Source of the DNA: Massilia violaceinigra
Lineage (GTDB): Bacteria > Pseudomonadota > Gammaproteobacteria > Burkholderiales > Burkholderiaceae_D
Direction: 5' to 3'
NCBI RefSeq assembly: GCF_002752675.1
Contig: NZ_CP024608.1
Location: 62,001-126,000 of the forward strand
Length of the DNA stretch: 64,000 nucleotides
Below the pieces are notes generated by a model. The model was not told the DNA's origin, ran no database searches, and was given only the letters and a program-made list of their open reading frames with translations. Shown one piece after another: positions 16,142-24,768 of the stretch. The translations under genes were made by a program, and so were the position numbers. How positions within the stretch are numbered: position 1 is the stretch's first letter; each line of letters starts with the position of its first letter.

Positions 16142-18028
16142 ATGACATCACTTCGTACATCGCCCCTGGTGCGCTCGCTGATCGCCGCCGGCGTCCTGTT
16201 CGGCGCCGCTTCCGGCCAAGCAAGCGCGGCCGGTTTCAACGCCCCGGACACCTCGGTCCAGATGTTCCGCTGGAAATGGAACGACATCGCCCGCGAGTGC
16301 ACCAACTGGCTCGGCCCGCAGGGCTACGGCGCGGTCCAGGTATCGCCGCCGCAGGCGTCCGCCAGCCTGGGCACGTGGTGGGACATCTACCAGCCCGTCA
16401 ACTTCACTTCGCTCGCAAGCAACATGGGGACCGAAGCCGAATTCCAGGCGATGATCAATACCTGCCACGCCGCCAAGGTGCGCGTGTACGCGGACGTGGT
16501 GGTGAACCACATGGCGGCCGGCGCCGGCACCGCCACCAACGGCTCGGCCTGGAATTCGAGCGCGCTGACCTACCCCAACTTCAGCGGCCTGGATTTTCAT
16601 CCGGCCTGCGACATCCAGGGCGGCGACTACGGCTCGCCGGGCAACCGCAACAGCGTGACCAACTGCCGCCTGAGCGGCCTGCCCGACCTCAAGACCGAGA
16701 GCAGCTACGTCCAGGGCCAGGTGCGCACCTTCTTCAACAAGCTGGTGGCGATGGGCGTGGACGGCCTGCGCATCGACGCCGCCAAGCACATGGCGCCGGG
16801 CGACATCAGCGCCATCCTGGCCGGCACCAACCGCACCACCACCTCGGGCGAAGCGCTGTGGCTCACGCAGGAGGTCATCCCGGACAGCAACGTGGTGCGC
16901 TCGGGCTACTTCGGCAACGGCACCCTGAACGAATTCCAGTACGCGTACGCCATGAAAGCCGTGTTTCGCAACGAGAACGGCGCCAATCTTGCGCAGATCC
17001 GCAGCATCATGGGCACGCCCGGCAACTGGGGCGGGACCTGGGGCTTCGTGCCAAGCGACAAGGCGAGCGTGTTCGTCAACAACTGGGACACCGAACGCAA
17101 CGGCAGTTCGCTGGTGGCCAGCAACTACGTGGCGGGGCAGGTCAACGACACCCAGGGCAGCAAGCGCTACGACCTGGCCAATATCTTCATGCTGGCCTGG
17201 CCGTACGGACACGCGCAGGTGCATTCGGGCTTTCGCTTCAACAGCTACGACCAGGGTCCGCCGGCAGCGAGCCCGTTCGATGCGAACGGCAATCCGCTGA
17301 TCAACCAGTCGTGGGATTTCATTCACCGCTGGTCGGACATTTCCAATATGGTCGCCTTCCGCGCGGCCACGGCCGGCCAGGGGATCGACCACTTCGTCAA
17401 CGGCACGCCGAACCAGATTGCCTTTGCGCGCGGCAGCAAGGGCTTCGTCGCGATCAACAATGACGGAGCGGCGTGGAATGCCTCTCTGCAAACGCTGCTG
17501 CCGGCGGGGACGTACTGCAATGTCGTGACGGGCAAGCTCAATGCCGCGCAGACAGCTTGCAGCGGCGACAGCGCAACGGTCGGCAGCAACGGCATCGTCA
17601 GCGTCAGCCTTGCGGGCAATGGCGGTGCCAGCGTGCCGGCGCTGGCCTTGCATGTGAATCAGAAAGTCAGCGGCGGCGGAAGCACGCCGCCAGCCTGCAG
17701 CACCGTGGCGGTGACCTTCCGCGTGGCCAATGCGAATACGGTGCCGGGGCAGAACGTGCATGTGACGGGCAACCGCAACGAGCTGGGCAACTGGACCGCG
17801 ACCAACGGCAACCAGCTGGCGATCGAGGGCAGCGGCGCCAATGCGGCGTGGTCGCGCACGGTACAGTTGCCGCCGTCGACCGCGATCCAGTACAAATTCC
17901 TCAAGCACGGCGCGGTGGCGGATGTGTGGGAACGCAACCAGGCGACCAGCAGCGGCAATCGCCAGGCCACCAGTCCGGCCTGCGGGGCGGCGGCGCTGGT
18001 GCTCGATGCAGGGAGTTTTGCGTTTTAA
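16142..18028 (+). CDS. Secreted alpha-amylase, GH13 with C-terminal CBM20 starch-binding domain
   Basis: Hydrolyses internal alpha-1,4 bonds of starch outside the cell. The 628-residue protein has a signal peptide ending ASA-A near residue 30, a GH13 catalytic barrel with region I DVVVNH (118-123), nucleophile Asp212 in GLRIDAAKH, acid/base Glu244 in LTQEVI and transition-state Asp316 in FVNNWDTERN, an all-beta C domain (about 400-510), then CBM20 (about 520-628) with VTFRVANANTVPGQNVHVTGN and a conserved LGNW. Region IV has NWD where most GH13 amylases have NHD. AAGGAAG precedes ATG 16142. Twin palindromes upstream suggest sugar-dependent repression. Confidence 0.95.
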   Translation: MTSLRTSPLVRSLIAAGVLFGAASGQASAAGFNAPDTSVQMFRWKWNDIARECTNWLGPQGYGAVQVSPPQASASLGTWWDIYQPVNFTSLASNMGTEAEFQAMINTCHAAKVRVYADVVVNHMAAGAGTATNGSAWNSSALTYPNFSGLDFHPACDIQGGDYGSPGNRNSVTNCRLSGLPDLKTESSYVQGQVRTFFNKLVAMGVDGLRIDAAKHMAPGDISAILAGTNRTTTSGEALWLTQEVIPDSNVVRSGYFGNGTLNEFQYAYAMKAVFRNENGANLAQIRSIMGTPGNWGGTWGFVPSDKASVFVNNWDTERNGSSLVASNYVAGQVNDTQGSKRYDLANIFMLAWPYGHAQVHSGFRFNSYDQGPPAASPFDANGNPLINQSWDFIHRWSDISNMVAFRAATAGQGIDHFVNGTPNQIAFARGSKGFVAINNDGAAWNASLQTLLPAGTYCNVVTGKLNAAQTACSGDSATVGSNGIVSVSLAGNGGASVPALALHVNQKVSGGGSTPPACSTVAVTFRVANANTVPGQNVHVTGNRNELGNWTATNGNQLAIEGSGANAAWSRTVQLPPSTAIQYKFLKHGAVADVWERNQATSSGNRQATSPACGAAALVLDAGSFAF

Positions 18029-18065
18029 CTGGTGGCGATGGGGCACGAAGGCGAACAATCCACCT

Positions 18066-18166
18066 CGTCGCCCCCGCGCCAAGGCGGCACTCGGCGGGGG
18101 CCCAAGTACGTCGATTAGCCACCAGCTACCGCACAAACTTGGGCCCCCGCCTGCGCGGGGGCGACG
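18066..18166. repeat. Imperfect palindromic intergenic repeat, G-rich variant
   Basis: Left arm 18066-18107 begins CGTCGCCCCCGCGCCAAGGC and ends GGGGGCCCAAGT; right arm 18137-18166 reads ACTTGGGCCCCCGCC then GCGCGGGGGCGACG. It is related to the longer palindrome at 27814-27923, with C/G where that copy has T/A on both arms, so pairing is kept. The right arm lacks about 12 internal bases. Confidence 0.7.
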
Positions 18167-18210
18167 GTAGTGGGCGGGGGCGACGATAGTGGCGGGGGCG
18201 ACGGTAGCGG
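18155..18210. repeat. Three tandem copies of an 18-19-bp G-rich unit
   Basis: Units GCGGGGGCGACGGTAGTGG, GCGGGGGCGACGATAGTGG and GCGGGGGCGACGGTAGCGG run head to tail, starting from the right arm of the adjacent palindromic repeat. They fill the gap between the amylase and antiporter genes; no gene is present. Confidence 0.75.
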
Positions 18211-18312
18211 GCGAAAACGACGACAGGGGGCAGGGCTTCAATCCGTACGGCAACAGCGCGTAGGGAAACAGTTGTCTTCTGTAGAATCGCCCCACGCCCC
18301 TTTTCCCCGCCG

Positions 18313-19626
18313 ATGCTTTCCATGACGACTACCCACTGGTTTATTCTGATCGGTTGCCTGATGCTGGCGCGGGGCCTGATGGCGACCAGTATTTCGCGCC
18401 TGCCGTTCACGTCGGCCATCGTCTACCTGTGCGTCGGCCTCGGCCTCGGCCCCATGGTGCTGGGGATTTTTTCCTTCAGCCCGGTGGAGCAATCGCACCT
18501 GCTCGAAACCCTCACCGAAATCGCCGTGCTCGTCTCTCTGTTCTCGGCCGGCGTAAAGATGCCGGTGCCGATTTCGCGCCAGCGCTGGATGCCGGCCTTC
18601 CGCCTGGCGTGGGTTTCGATGAGCCTGAGCGTGGGCGTGATCGCCACCTTCTGCTATTTCGTGCTCGGCTTGCCGCTGGGCGCTGGCGTGCTGCTCGGCG
18701 CCATCCTCGCCCCCACCGACCCGGTGCTGGCCACCGATGTCCAGGTGCGCCATCCCGACGACCGCGACAGGCTGCGCTTCACCCTCACCTGCGAAGCGGG
18801 CATGAACGATGGCTCGGCCTTCCCTTTCGTGATGCTGGGCCTGGGCTTGCTCGGCGCCCATGAACTGGGCGACTTCGGCTGGCGCTGGGTGCTGGTCGAC
18901 GTGCTGTGGGCCACCCTGGCCGCGATCGCCATCGGCACCCTGGGCGGCGCGGCGCTTGGCCGGCTCGGATGGATGCTGCGCGGCAAAGATCCCAAGCACG
19001 AGGTGCTCGACGACCTCGTCGGCCTGGGCCTGATTGCCGTCGTGTACGGCCTGAGCGTGGTGTTCGTGGCCTGGGGCTTCCTGGCCGTGTTTTTCGCCGG
19101 CGTGGCCCTGCGCCAGACCGAACTGGTGTTGTCGGGCGCCCACAAGGACCGCCAGGGCTTGCTGGTGCCCGAAAAATCCAAGGACGATCCGGGCGCCGAA
19201 GCCCCGCCGACCAACATGCCGCTGACCGTCAGCGCCGAGTCGCTGGTGTTCAAGGAGCATCTCGAACGGCTGTCGGAACTGACCCTGGTCCTGCTGCTCG
19301 GCGGCATGGTGTCGATGCATGACTGGAACTGGCGCAGCGTCGGCACGGCCCTGTTCCTGTTCGTGGTGGCCAGGCCGCTGAGCGTGATGATCGGCCTGCT
19401 CGGCTCGGACAGCTCGATGCGCATCCGCGGCATCACCGCCTGGTTCGGCGTGCGCGGCATCGGCTCGCTGTATTACCTGATGTATGCCATCAACCACGGC
19501 TTGCCGGTTTCGCTCTCGCGCGAGCTGATCCAGATTACGATCGTCGTCATCATGCTCTCGATCGTGGTGCACGGCACCAGCGTCAAGCCGCTGCTCGAGC
19601 GCTTCTGGCGCCGGAAACAGCGCTAG
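18313..19626 (+). CDS. CPA1-family Na+(K+)/H+ antiporter
   Basis: Inner-membrane antiporter of 437 residues with about 12 hydrophobic helices. The family motifs are present: LGAILAPTDPVLATDVQV around 130-147 (TDP unwound helix) and EAGMNDGSAFPFVML around 157-171 (the ND ion-binding pair). A hydrophilic loop near 275-305 (HKDRQGLLVPEKSKDDPG) separates the two halves, and WFGVRGIGSLYYL near 380 is the conserved helix 11. ATG 18313 and ATG 18322 are both possible, neither with a clear Shine-Dalgarno. The transported ion cannot be told from sequence. Confidence 0.88.
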   Translation: MLSMTTTHWFILIGCLMLARGLMATSISRLPFTSAIVYLCVGLGLGPMVLGIFSFSPVEQSHLLETLTEIAVLVSLFSAGVKMPVPISRQRWMPAFRLAWVSMSLSVGVIATFCYFVLGLPLGAGVLLGAILAPTDPVLATDVQVRHPDDRDRLRFTLTCEAGMNDGSAFPFVMLGLGLLGAHELGDFGWRWVLVDVLWATLAAIAIGTLGGAALGRLGWMLRGKDPKHEVLDDLVGLGLIAVVYGLSVVFVAWGFLAVFFAGVALRQTELVLSGAHKDRQGLLVPEKSKDDPGAEAPPTNMPLTVSAESLVFKEHLERLSELTLVLLLGGMVSMHDWNWRSVGTALFLFVVARPLSVMIGLLGSDSSMRIRGITAWFGVRGIGSLYYLMYAINHGLPVSLSRELIQITIVVIMLSIVVHGTSVKPLLERFWRRKQR

Positions 19627-19750
19627 GCCAACAACCCGGCCGTGTCGCCTGGCCGCGATGCGGCGCGCATGAGCCAGGCCAAACCGGGCCCGCGGGGCGC
19701 GCCTACAATCGAACTCCTCCCCAGTGATTTTGCGCGAGGCGGTGACGGCC

Positions 19751-20419
19751 ATGGCTACTTTTTCCAGTGCATCGACGGCGGCGCTGACAGCCGCGCTGAC
19801 CCTTTCCTGCGGCGCCGCGCTGGCGCAGGCCCACTTACCGGCCGACGACCTGGCGCACTTCGGCGCGGCCGACAACAGCTGGCTATCCGAGCCGCCGCGC
19901 TATTACGCGGGCGCGGCCACGCGCATCGCCTCTCCCGAGTTCGCCCGCGCCATGCGCCTGAGCACCAGCGCCTGGTGGGGCATGGCCAACAGCAACACCA
20001 CCAATTACTCGGTGGGCGGCATCGCGGTCATGCTCGGGCAGGATGCGCTGCCCGGCGCGCCGGTGGAGATCGCGCGCCTGCTGGCGCACCGCGCGCTGGC
20101 CGCCACACCGGCCGCAACCTCGACCTGCATGGTGCCCTGGCTGCAGTGCGCCGCCTTCGGCAGCCTGGAAGCGCGCATGCGGGCGCAACACGCCTTCCTG
20201 AACGGCAGGAACCCCGACGACGACGCCATGGGGGGCCGGCGCAACGTCATCCATGCCCTCAGCGCCGGCATGCGTTTCGATTTTCCGTACACGCGCACGG
20301 CCGCGCACGGCCCCTGGTTCGTGCAACTGCGGGCCACGCGCCGCTCGTCCGCGTTCAAAGGCTCGCTGCACAGGCAGGGGCGCAGGGGCGTCTCCCTGAC
20401 CATCGGCACCGAGTTCTGA
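19751..20419 (+). CDS. Probable outer-membrane beta-barrel protein, possibly LpxR-like
   Basis: A 222-residue exported protein with a signal peptide (about 1-27, ALAQA) and a C-terminal GVSLTIGTEF ending in Phe, the signature recognised by the BAM complex. The segment HAFLNGRNPDD, then HALSAGMRFDF and RATRRSSAFKG, resembles the second half of DUF2219 lipid A deacylases (LpxR), but the protein is about 100 residues shorter than those and I do not see their full catalytic set. ATG 19751 is chosen because GAGG lies ten bases upstream and the signal peptide starts there. A truncated relative of LpxR or an unrelated barrel are both possible. Confidence 0.55.
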   Translation: MATFSSASTAALTAALTLSCGAALAQAHLPADDLAHFGAADNSWLSEPPRYYAGAATRIASPEFARAMRLSTSAWWGMANSNTTNYSVGGIAVMLGQDALPGAPVEIARLLAHRALAATPAATSTCMVPWLQCAAFGSLEARMRAQHAFLNGRNPDDDAMGGRRNVIHALSAGMRFDFPYTRTAAHGPWFVQLRATRRSSAFKGSLHRQGRRGVSLTIGTEF

Positions 20420-20456
20420 TCTATACTTGCTGGCATTACTCCACAGGAAAGCGATC

Positions 20457-20900
20457 ATGCGCAGGTTCTGGATTTTACTGACGCCGCTGCTCCTGGCCGG
20501 CTGCATCAAGGGCTCGGCCAGCTACTACATCGATGACGCCAGCAACGACCACGTCATTACCGTGCGCGCGGAGCAGGAATACTTCTGGAAAAAAGACATC
20601 ACCCTGACCCTGGTCGCCTCGCACATGCCGGAATGCCAGCGCGTCTTTCCCATGACCAGCATGCCGGTCGACGAAGTGTCGGTCGAGCTGTTCTCGAACG
20701 GCGACGACATCTACACCGTGCGCTCCGGCACGGAAGTGATGCAGGTCGACACCCTCGGCTGCGCGCTGCTGGCCGAACCGGCGCCCAAGGCGCTGGGACA
20801 GCCGGTCGGCACCTTCTTCCTCGATGAGAAGACCATGACGTTTGAAAAGGCAACAGCGCCACCCGCGCCAGCAACAGGCGCTGCTGGCGCTGGCGGCTGA
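20457..20900 (+). CDS. Small lipoprotein
   Basis: A 147-residue lipoprotein with lipobox LLAGC at residues 12-16. The mature region is beta-rich with SASYYIDDASNDHVITVRAEQEYFWKKDITLTLVA and two Cys in MPECQRV and LGCALL that could form a disulfide; the last 20 residues are Ala/Pro/Gly-rich. GGA lies eight bases before ATG 20457. It follows the putative barrel gene by 37 bases in the same direction, so the two may be co-transcribed. No family recognised. Confidence 0.75.
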   Translation: MRRFWILLTPLLLAGCIKGSASYYIDDASNDHVITVRAEQEYFWKKDITLTLVASHMPECQRVFPMTSMPVDEVSVELFSNGDDIYTVRSGTEVMQVDTLGCALLAEPAPKALGQPVGTFFLDEKTMTFEKATAPPAPATGAAGAGG

Positions 20901-20931
20901 GGCGCCGCTGACGGGCGACCCAGCCGGCGCG

Positions 20932-21255
20932 TCAGTGCCGGCCCAGCACCTTGTGCAGGGTTGCCACGGTGTTGGGCCGGCCGATCTGCTCCAGCGCTGT
21001 TTCGAGCAGCATGGGTTCGCCCGGCCGCACCGCCGTCCACTGGGTAAAATATTCGTGCACCGTGCGCCAGGGCGGAAACCCCTCCGGCACGCCGCGCCAG
21101 GCGGTCCCACTTTCCAGAAAATACAACACTGCGCAAAACACATCGTACAGATCGTGCTTGCGCGGGCGCGTCTTGCGGCGCGCCGCTTCCAGCATGCCGC
21201 GTACCGCCTCAAACTCTTCGCGCGAAACGTCGCTCGCGAAATCGGGTCGTGCCAT
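20932..21255 (-). CDS. Orphan IS5-type transposase N-terminal domain (DUF4096)
   Basis: A 107-residue protein matching the helix-turn-helix part that opens IS5/IS427-type transposases: HDLYDVFCAVLYFLESGTAWRGVPEGFPPWRTVHEYFTQW. The catalytic DDE half (usually a second frame) is absent downstream, where a lipoprotein gene lies on the other strand, and I find no terminal inverted repeats around it. GAGG nine bases before ATG 21255 and an intact frame mean it could still be expressed. It is either a remnant or a domesticated DNA-binding protein. Confidence 0.7.
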   Translation of the reverse strand: MARPDFASDVSREEFEAVRGMLEAARRKTRPRKHDLYDVFCAVLYFLESGTAWRGVPEGFPPWRTVHEYFTQWTAVRPGEPMLLETALEQIGRPNTVATLHKVLGRH

Positions 21256-21310
21256 CGTCGTTAACCTCAAATCTTGTTTGAGGGTCTGATCTGGAACAGG
21301 TTCCCTAAAT

Positions 21311-22690
21311 TTATTCGTTGACTCTGATCAGTAAGGCCTGCTTAAGTTTTTCGACTTGCTCGCCGGAACCATTCAAGGCGCTCAGCTTGTTCAGCATGCG
21401 TGCAAGCTGGGTGCCGTTGCGGCGGTAGTTGGCGTCCGTCATGCCGTCCACCTCAGACAGTAGCGCGGCGGCAAGGCGGCCGATGCGCTCCGCGTCAGCC
21501 GGCGTCGCATCGATCAGCGCCAGCAGGAAGGTGGCGCCCCATTGCAGGCGCGTGGCCGGGCCGCTGGCCTGTTCCAAGGCTTGCTGGTACCAGTCGAGCA
21601 TGGCGGAAATATCGCCACGTTTTTTGGCGACGGCGGCCAGATTGTGCATGAAGTAGAACGGCGCGTGCGAACCGGGCAGCGCGGCGCGCAGGACCGCGTC
21701 GGCGTCGTCGAGCAAGCCCGCATCGGAAAACGCGCCGGCCGCGGTGTTGATCACGTGATGGCGCAGCGCCGGTTCTTGCGCGCCCGCCAGCACGCTGGCA
21801 ACCCGCTCGCGCAGCAGTGCGTTCAGGCCGGCAACAGGGCTGCCCAGGCGCGCCATGCGCACCCGCACGCGCAAGGCCGCCAGCTGGTCGGCCGGATCCA
21901 GCGCCTCGGACGACTCGAGCCGCTGCAGCGCGTCGGACCACGCGCTTGTCAATGCCATGCGCTGTTCCGACTGCGGCGCCGTCAGCGCGCGCACCATGTC
22001 GACCGCATAGTTGGTCACCAGATCGACGTGCGCCAGCACCGCCTGCGCGTCGGCCAGCGTGCGCAGCAGCATGGCCAGCCCCTCATGCCCGTTGGCGGAC
22101 GTGGCGGCGTGCAGCGCGTGCCAGGCCAGGCGCAACGCCGGCTCGGGCTCGGTGCAGGCATCGCGCAAGCCGGCGAGCGTGGCGGCCAGGTCGCGCCCGG
22201 CCAGCAGCTGGCCTTCATCGGTATCCCAGGAATAAAAAGCGAGCAGGCGCCACTCGTCGGCGGACAGGGCGCGCTGGCCCGACAGGGCGTCCCGCAGCGA
22301 TTGCGCCGCCGTGAACGGCGCCGTCAGCGCCAGTTGCAGCATCTCAAGAAAGCGCGGCCCCGCCAGTTCGCACGGCAGGCGCGTGATTTCGGCGCCATCG
22401 GGACGGTACAGCACCAGGGACGGGTAGCTGCGCAGATGCAGGCGATCGGCTGCACGCTGCGCGCCGGCGGCGTCGCCATCGATGTGCAGCGGCACGAACG
22501 ACGGCGCCAGCGCGGCAAAGGCGGGCTCGGCCAACACCGCCGCCTTGAGCCGGTTGCACGGCGGACACCACCCGGCGCCCCAGTACAGGAACAGCGGCTT
22601 GCCACTGGCGCGCGCCTGGGCAAAAGCGGCGTCCGGATCATGATGCCAGCCGATGACGGTGGTTGTCTGCGCGTTGGCATCGTTGGCCAT
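21311..22690 (-). CDS. Thioredoxin-fold protein with long helical C-terminal region
   Basis: A 459-residue cytoplasmic protein. The N-terminal thioredoxin domain (about 10-125) has the redox motif WCPPC with Cys42 and Cys45 and the cis-Pro in LRSYPSLVLY. The remaining 330 residues are Ala/Leu-rich helices resembling TPR-like solenoids, with no other motif. There is no signal peptide, so a role in cytoplasmic thiol exchange or folding is inferred. ATG 22690 is the first Met of the recognisable protein; the Shine-Dalgarno is weak. It is divergent from the AsmA-like gene with 109 bases between starts. Confidence 0.8.
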   Translation of the reverse strand: MANDANAQTTTVIGWHHDPDAAFAQARASGKPLFLYWGAGWCPPCNRLKAAVLAEPAFAALAPSFVPLHIDGDAAGAQRAADRLHLRSYPSLVLYRPDGAEITRLPCELAGPRFLEMLQLALTAPFTAAQSLRDALSGQRALSADEWRLLAFYSWDTDEGQLLAGRDLAATLAGLRDACTEPEPALRLAWHALHAATSANGHEGLAMLLRTLADAQAVLAHVDLVTNYAVDMVRALTAPQSEQRMALTSAWSDALQRLESSEALDPADQLAALRVRVRMARLGSPVAGLNALLRERVASVLAGAQEPALRHHVINTAAGAFSDAGLLDDADAVLRAALPGSHAPFYFMHNLAAVAKKRGDISAMLDWYQQALEQASGPATRLQWGATFLLALIDATPADAERIGRLAAALLSEVDGMTDANYRRNGTQLARMLNKLSALNGSGEQVEKLKQALLIRVNE

Positions 22691-22799
22691 GGTCTGTCCC
22701 GAGAATGTTGAAAATGGCGAAAGTATATCCAAAACAGGGGCGTGCCGGCGGGCCTGCCCGGTGCTACACTCGACGCCTTTCCCGCCTCCGAGTTTCGTC

Positions 22800-24647
22800 A
22801 TGCAAGCACGCATCAGGATCGCCGTCATCGCGCTGGGCGCCACCGTGCTGGTGCTGGGCAGCGCCCTTGGCATCCTGGCAGCCCGCTTCGATCCGAACGC
22901 CTACAAGAGCGCCATCATCGAGCGGGTGCACGAAAAAACGCACCGGACCCTGAGCATCGGCGGCGATATCCGGCTGGCCGTGTATCCGCGCCTCGGCGTG
23001 CACCTCGGCAAAGCCAGCCTGTCGGAACTGGGCGGCAAGGGCGAATTTGCCGCGCTCGACAGCGTGCGCCTGTCGTTCGCGCTGGGGCCGCTGCTGCTGC
23101 GCCAGGAAATCGTGATCGACCGCATCGAACTGCGCGGCATGCGCGCCACCCTGGTGCGCCAGGCCGACGGCAGCATGAATATCGACGACCTGACCGCCGC
23201 GCGCGTCAAACCCAACGCCGGCGAGCGTGCCGGCGCGGCCGGAAACGCCGGCGCCGGGCCGGCCCGCATCCGTTTCGCCGTCGACAGCATTCGCATCGAC
23301 AACGCCCATCTGCGCTTCGACGACCGCAAGGCCGGACGACTATTCGATATCGCGCGCCTGAACATCGATTCCGGCCCGATCGCGCACGGCGTGCCGAGCC
23401 GGGTCGCGCTGTCGGCCAATATCGGCGTCGACAAACCGGCGCTCAATACCGTCCTGATTTTCGAGAGCGGCTTTTCGCTCGACCGCGACACGCGCCGGGT
23501 AGCGATGACGGAACTCGACGCCAATCTCGACCTGTCGAGCCGGGCGGGAATCGAATCGCGCGCCAAATTGAAAGGCAGCATCGAGATCGACTTCGGCACG
23601 AAAGCCATCGCCGCCGCGCTCAAAGGCAAGATCGATGACAGTGCTGTCAGCGGCAAGGGCGCATTGCGCGACGGCATGCTGCAGCTCGACATCGATATCG
23701 ACCGCCTCGACATGGCGCGCTATCTTCCGCGCGCGCCGTCCGCGCCGCCAGCCAGCGACGCACCGCCAGGCACTGACGCAGCGCCGGACCAGCCGGTCGA
23801 CCTGTCGGCCCTGGCCCGGCTGCGCGCCAGCGGCACCTTGCAGGTGGGTGAACTGACGGCGGGCGGCCTGCGCGCCTCGAATGTGCACGCGGTGCTGCTG
23901 GCCGACGCCGGCAAGACCACCATCAAGCCGCTCTCGGCCACGCTGTATGGCGGCAACGGCAACGGCGCGCTGAGCCTCGATTTCACGGGCGACGCCAGCT
24001 CCCCGCGCATGGCGCTGGTGCAGGACCTGCGCGGCATCTCGCTCGGCCCCCTGCTGCTTGATGCCACCGGCAAGACGCCGCTGGCGGGACGCGGCGACGT
24101 CCAGCTCGACCTGACAACGCGCGGCGCCAGCACGATGGCCCTGCGCGAGGCGCTCGGCGGCACGGCGGCGCTGCGGCTGCGCGACGGCGTCATCGGCGGC
24201 ATCGACCTGGGCCGGATGGTGCGCGAAGCCAAGGCCGCCGCGGGCGTGGGCAGCGGCGCCGACTCGACCGGCTTCACCGAATTGAGCGCAACCTTCCGCA
24301 TCGACAGCGGCGTTGCCCACAACAAGGATTTGTCAGCGAGCACGCCGCTGTTGCGCATCGGCGGTGAAGGCCAGGTCGACCTCGCGCACGAAACCGTCGA
24401 TCTGCGCTTGCGTTGCACGGTGGTACCGAGCCTGACCGGCCAGGATGGACCCGCGGTCGGCACCTTGAACGGGCTGACGGTACCGGTCGCCCTGAGCGGC
24501 CCGCTGGCGCAGATGACGTGGCAGGTCGATGTGGCGGCGCTGGGCACCGAGGCGGCGCAAAAGATGCGCGGCGCCCTGCCGAGCGGCGGCAAGGAAAAAC
24601 TGAAAGACCGCGTGAAGGACACGCTCGGCGGACTGTTTCCGCGCTAA
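22800..24647 (+). CDS. AsmA family protein
   Basis: AsmA-like proteins are anchored in the inner membrane and are thought to span the periplasm, moving lipids to the outer membrane. The 615-residue product has one N-terminal helix (about 6-28), then the AsmA N-terminal signature FDPNAYKSAIIERVHEKTHRTLSIGGDIRLAVYPRLGVHLG, and the C-terminal AsmA domain with LRGISLGPLLLDATGKTPLAGRGDVQLDLTTRG and VDLRLRCTVVPSLTG. A Pro/Ala linker lies near 315-340. It stands alone, followed by a GC-rich hairpin. Confidence 0.92.
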   Translation: MQARIRIAVIALGATVLVLGSALGILAARFDPNAYKSAIIERVHEKTHRTLSIGGDIRLAVYPRLGVHLGKASLSELGGKGEFAALDSVRLSFALGPLLLRQEIVIDRIELRGMRATLVRQADGSMNIDDLTAARVKPNAGERAGAAGNAGAGPARIRFAVDSIRIDNAHLRFDDRKAGRLFDIARLNIDSGPIAHGVPSRVALSANIGVDKPALNTVLIFESGFSLDRDTRRVAMTELDANLDLSSRAGIESRAKLKGSIEIDFGTKAIAAALKGKIDDSAVSGKGALRDGMLQLDIDIDRLDMARYLPRAPSAPPASDAPPGTDAAPDQPVDLSALARLRASGTLQVGELTAGGLRASNVHAVLLADAGKTTIKPLSATLYGGNGNGALSLDFTGDASSPRMALVQDLRGISLGPLLLDATGKTPLAGRGDVQLDLTTRGASTMALREALGGTAALRLRDGVIGGIDLGRMVREAKAAAGVGSGADSTGFTELSATFRIDSGVAHNKDLSASTPLLRIGGEGQVDLAHETVDLRLRCTVVPSLTGQDGPAVGTLNGLTVPVALSGPLAQMTWQVDVAALGTEAAQKMRGALPSGGKEKLKDRVKDTLGGLFPR

Positions 24648-24673
24648 CAGCCTGTTCGTGGCAAGGGCGCCAC

Positions 24674-24704
24674 GGCGCCGCCTTTTGTTGAGCAAAACGG
24701 CGCC
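24674..24704. other. Long hairpin after the AsmA gene
   Basis: GGCGCCG, a CC bulge and TTTTG pair with CAAAA and CGGCGCC around a five-base loop. There is no U-tract after the 3' arm, so termination is uncertain. Confidence 0.4.
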
Positions 24705-24768
24705 GCACGGCTGGGCTTTGGACTAGCGTCGGAGATAGCAAACCTTAGCAAACACATCGGGAGGATAT

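Noticed and set aside
16148..18295. A 715-codon leftward open frame antisense to the amylase
   Set aside because: Shadow composition and no motif; the amylase on the other strand is complete.
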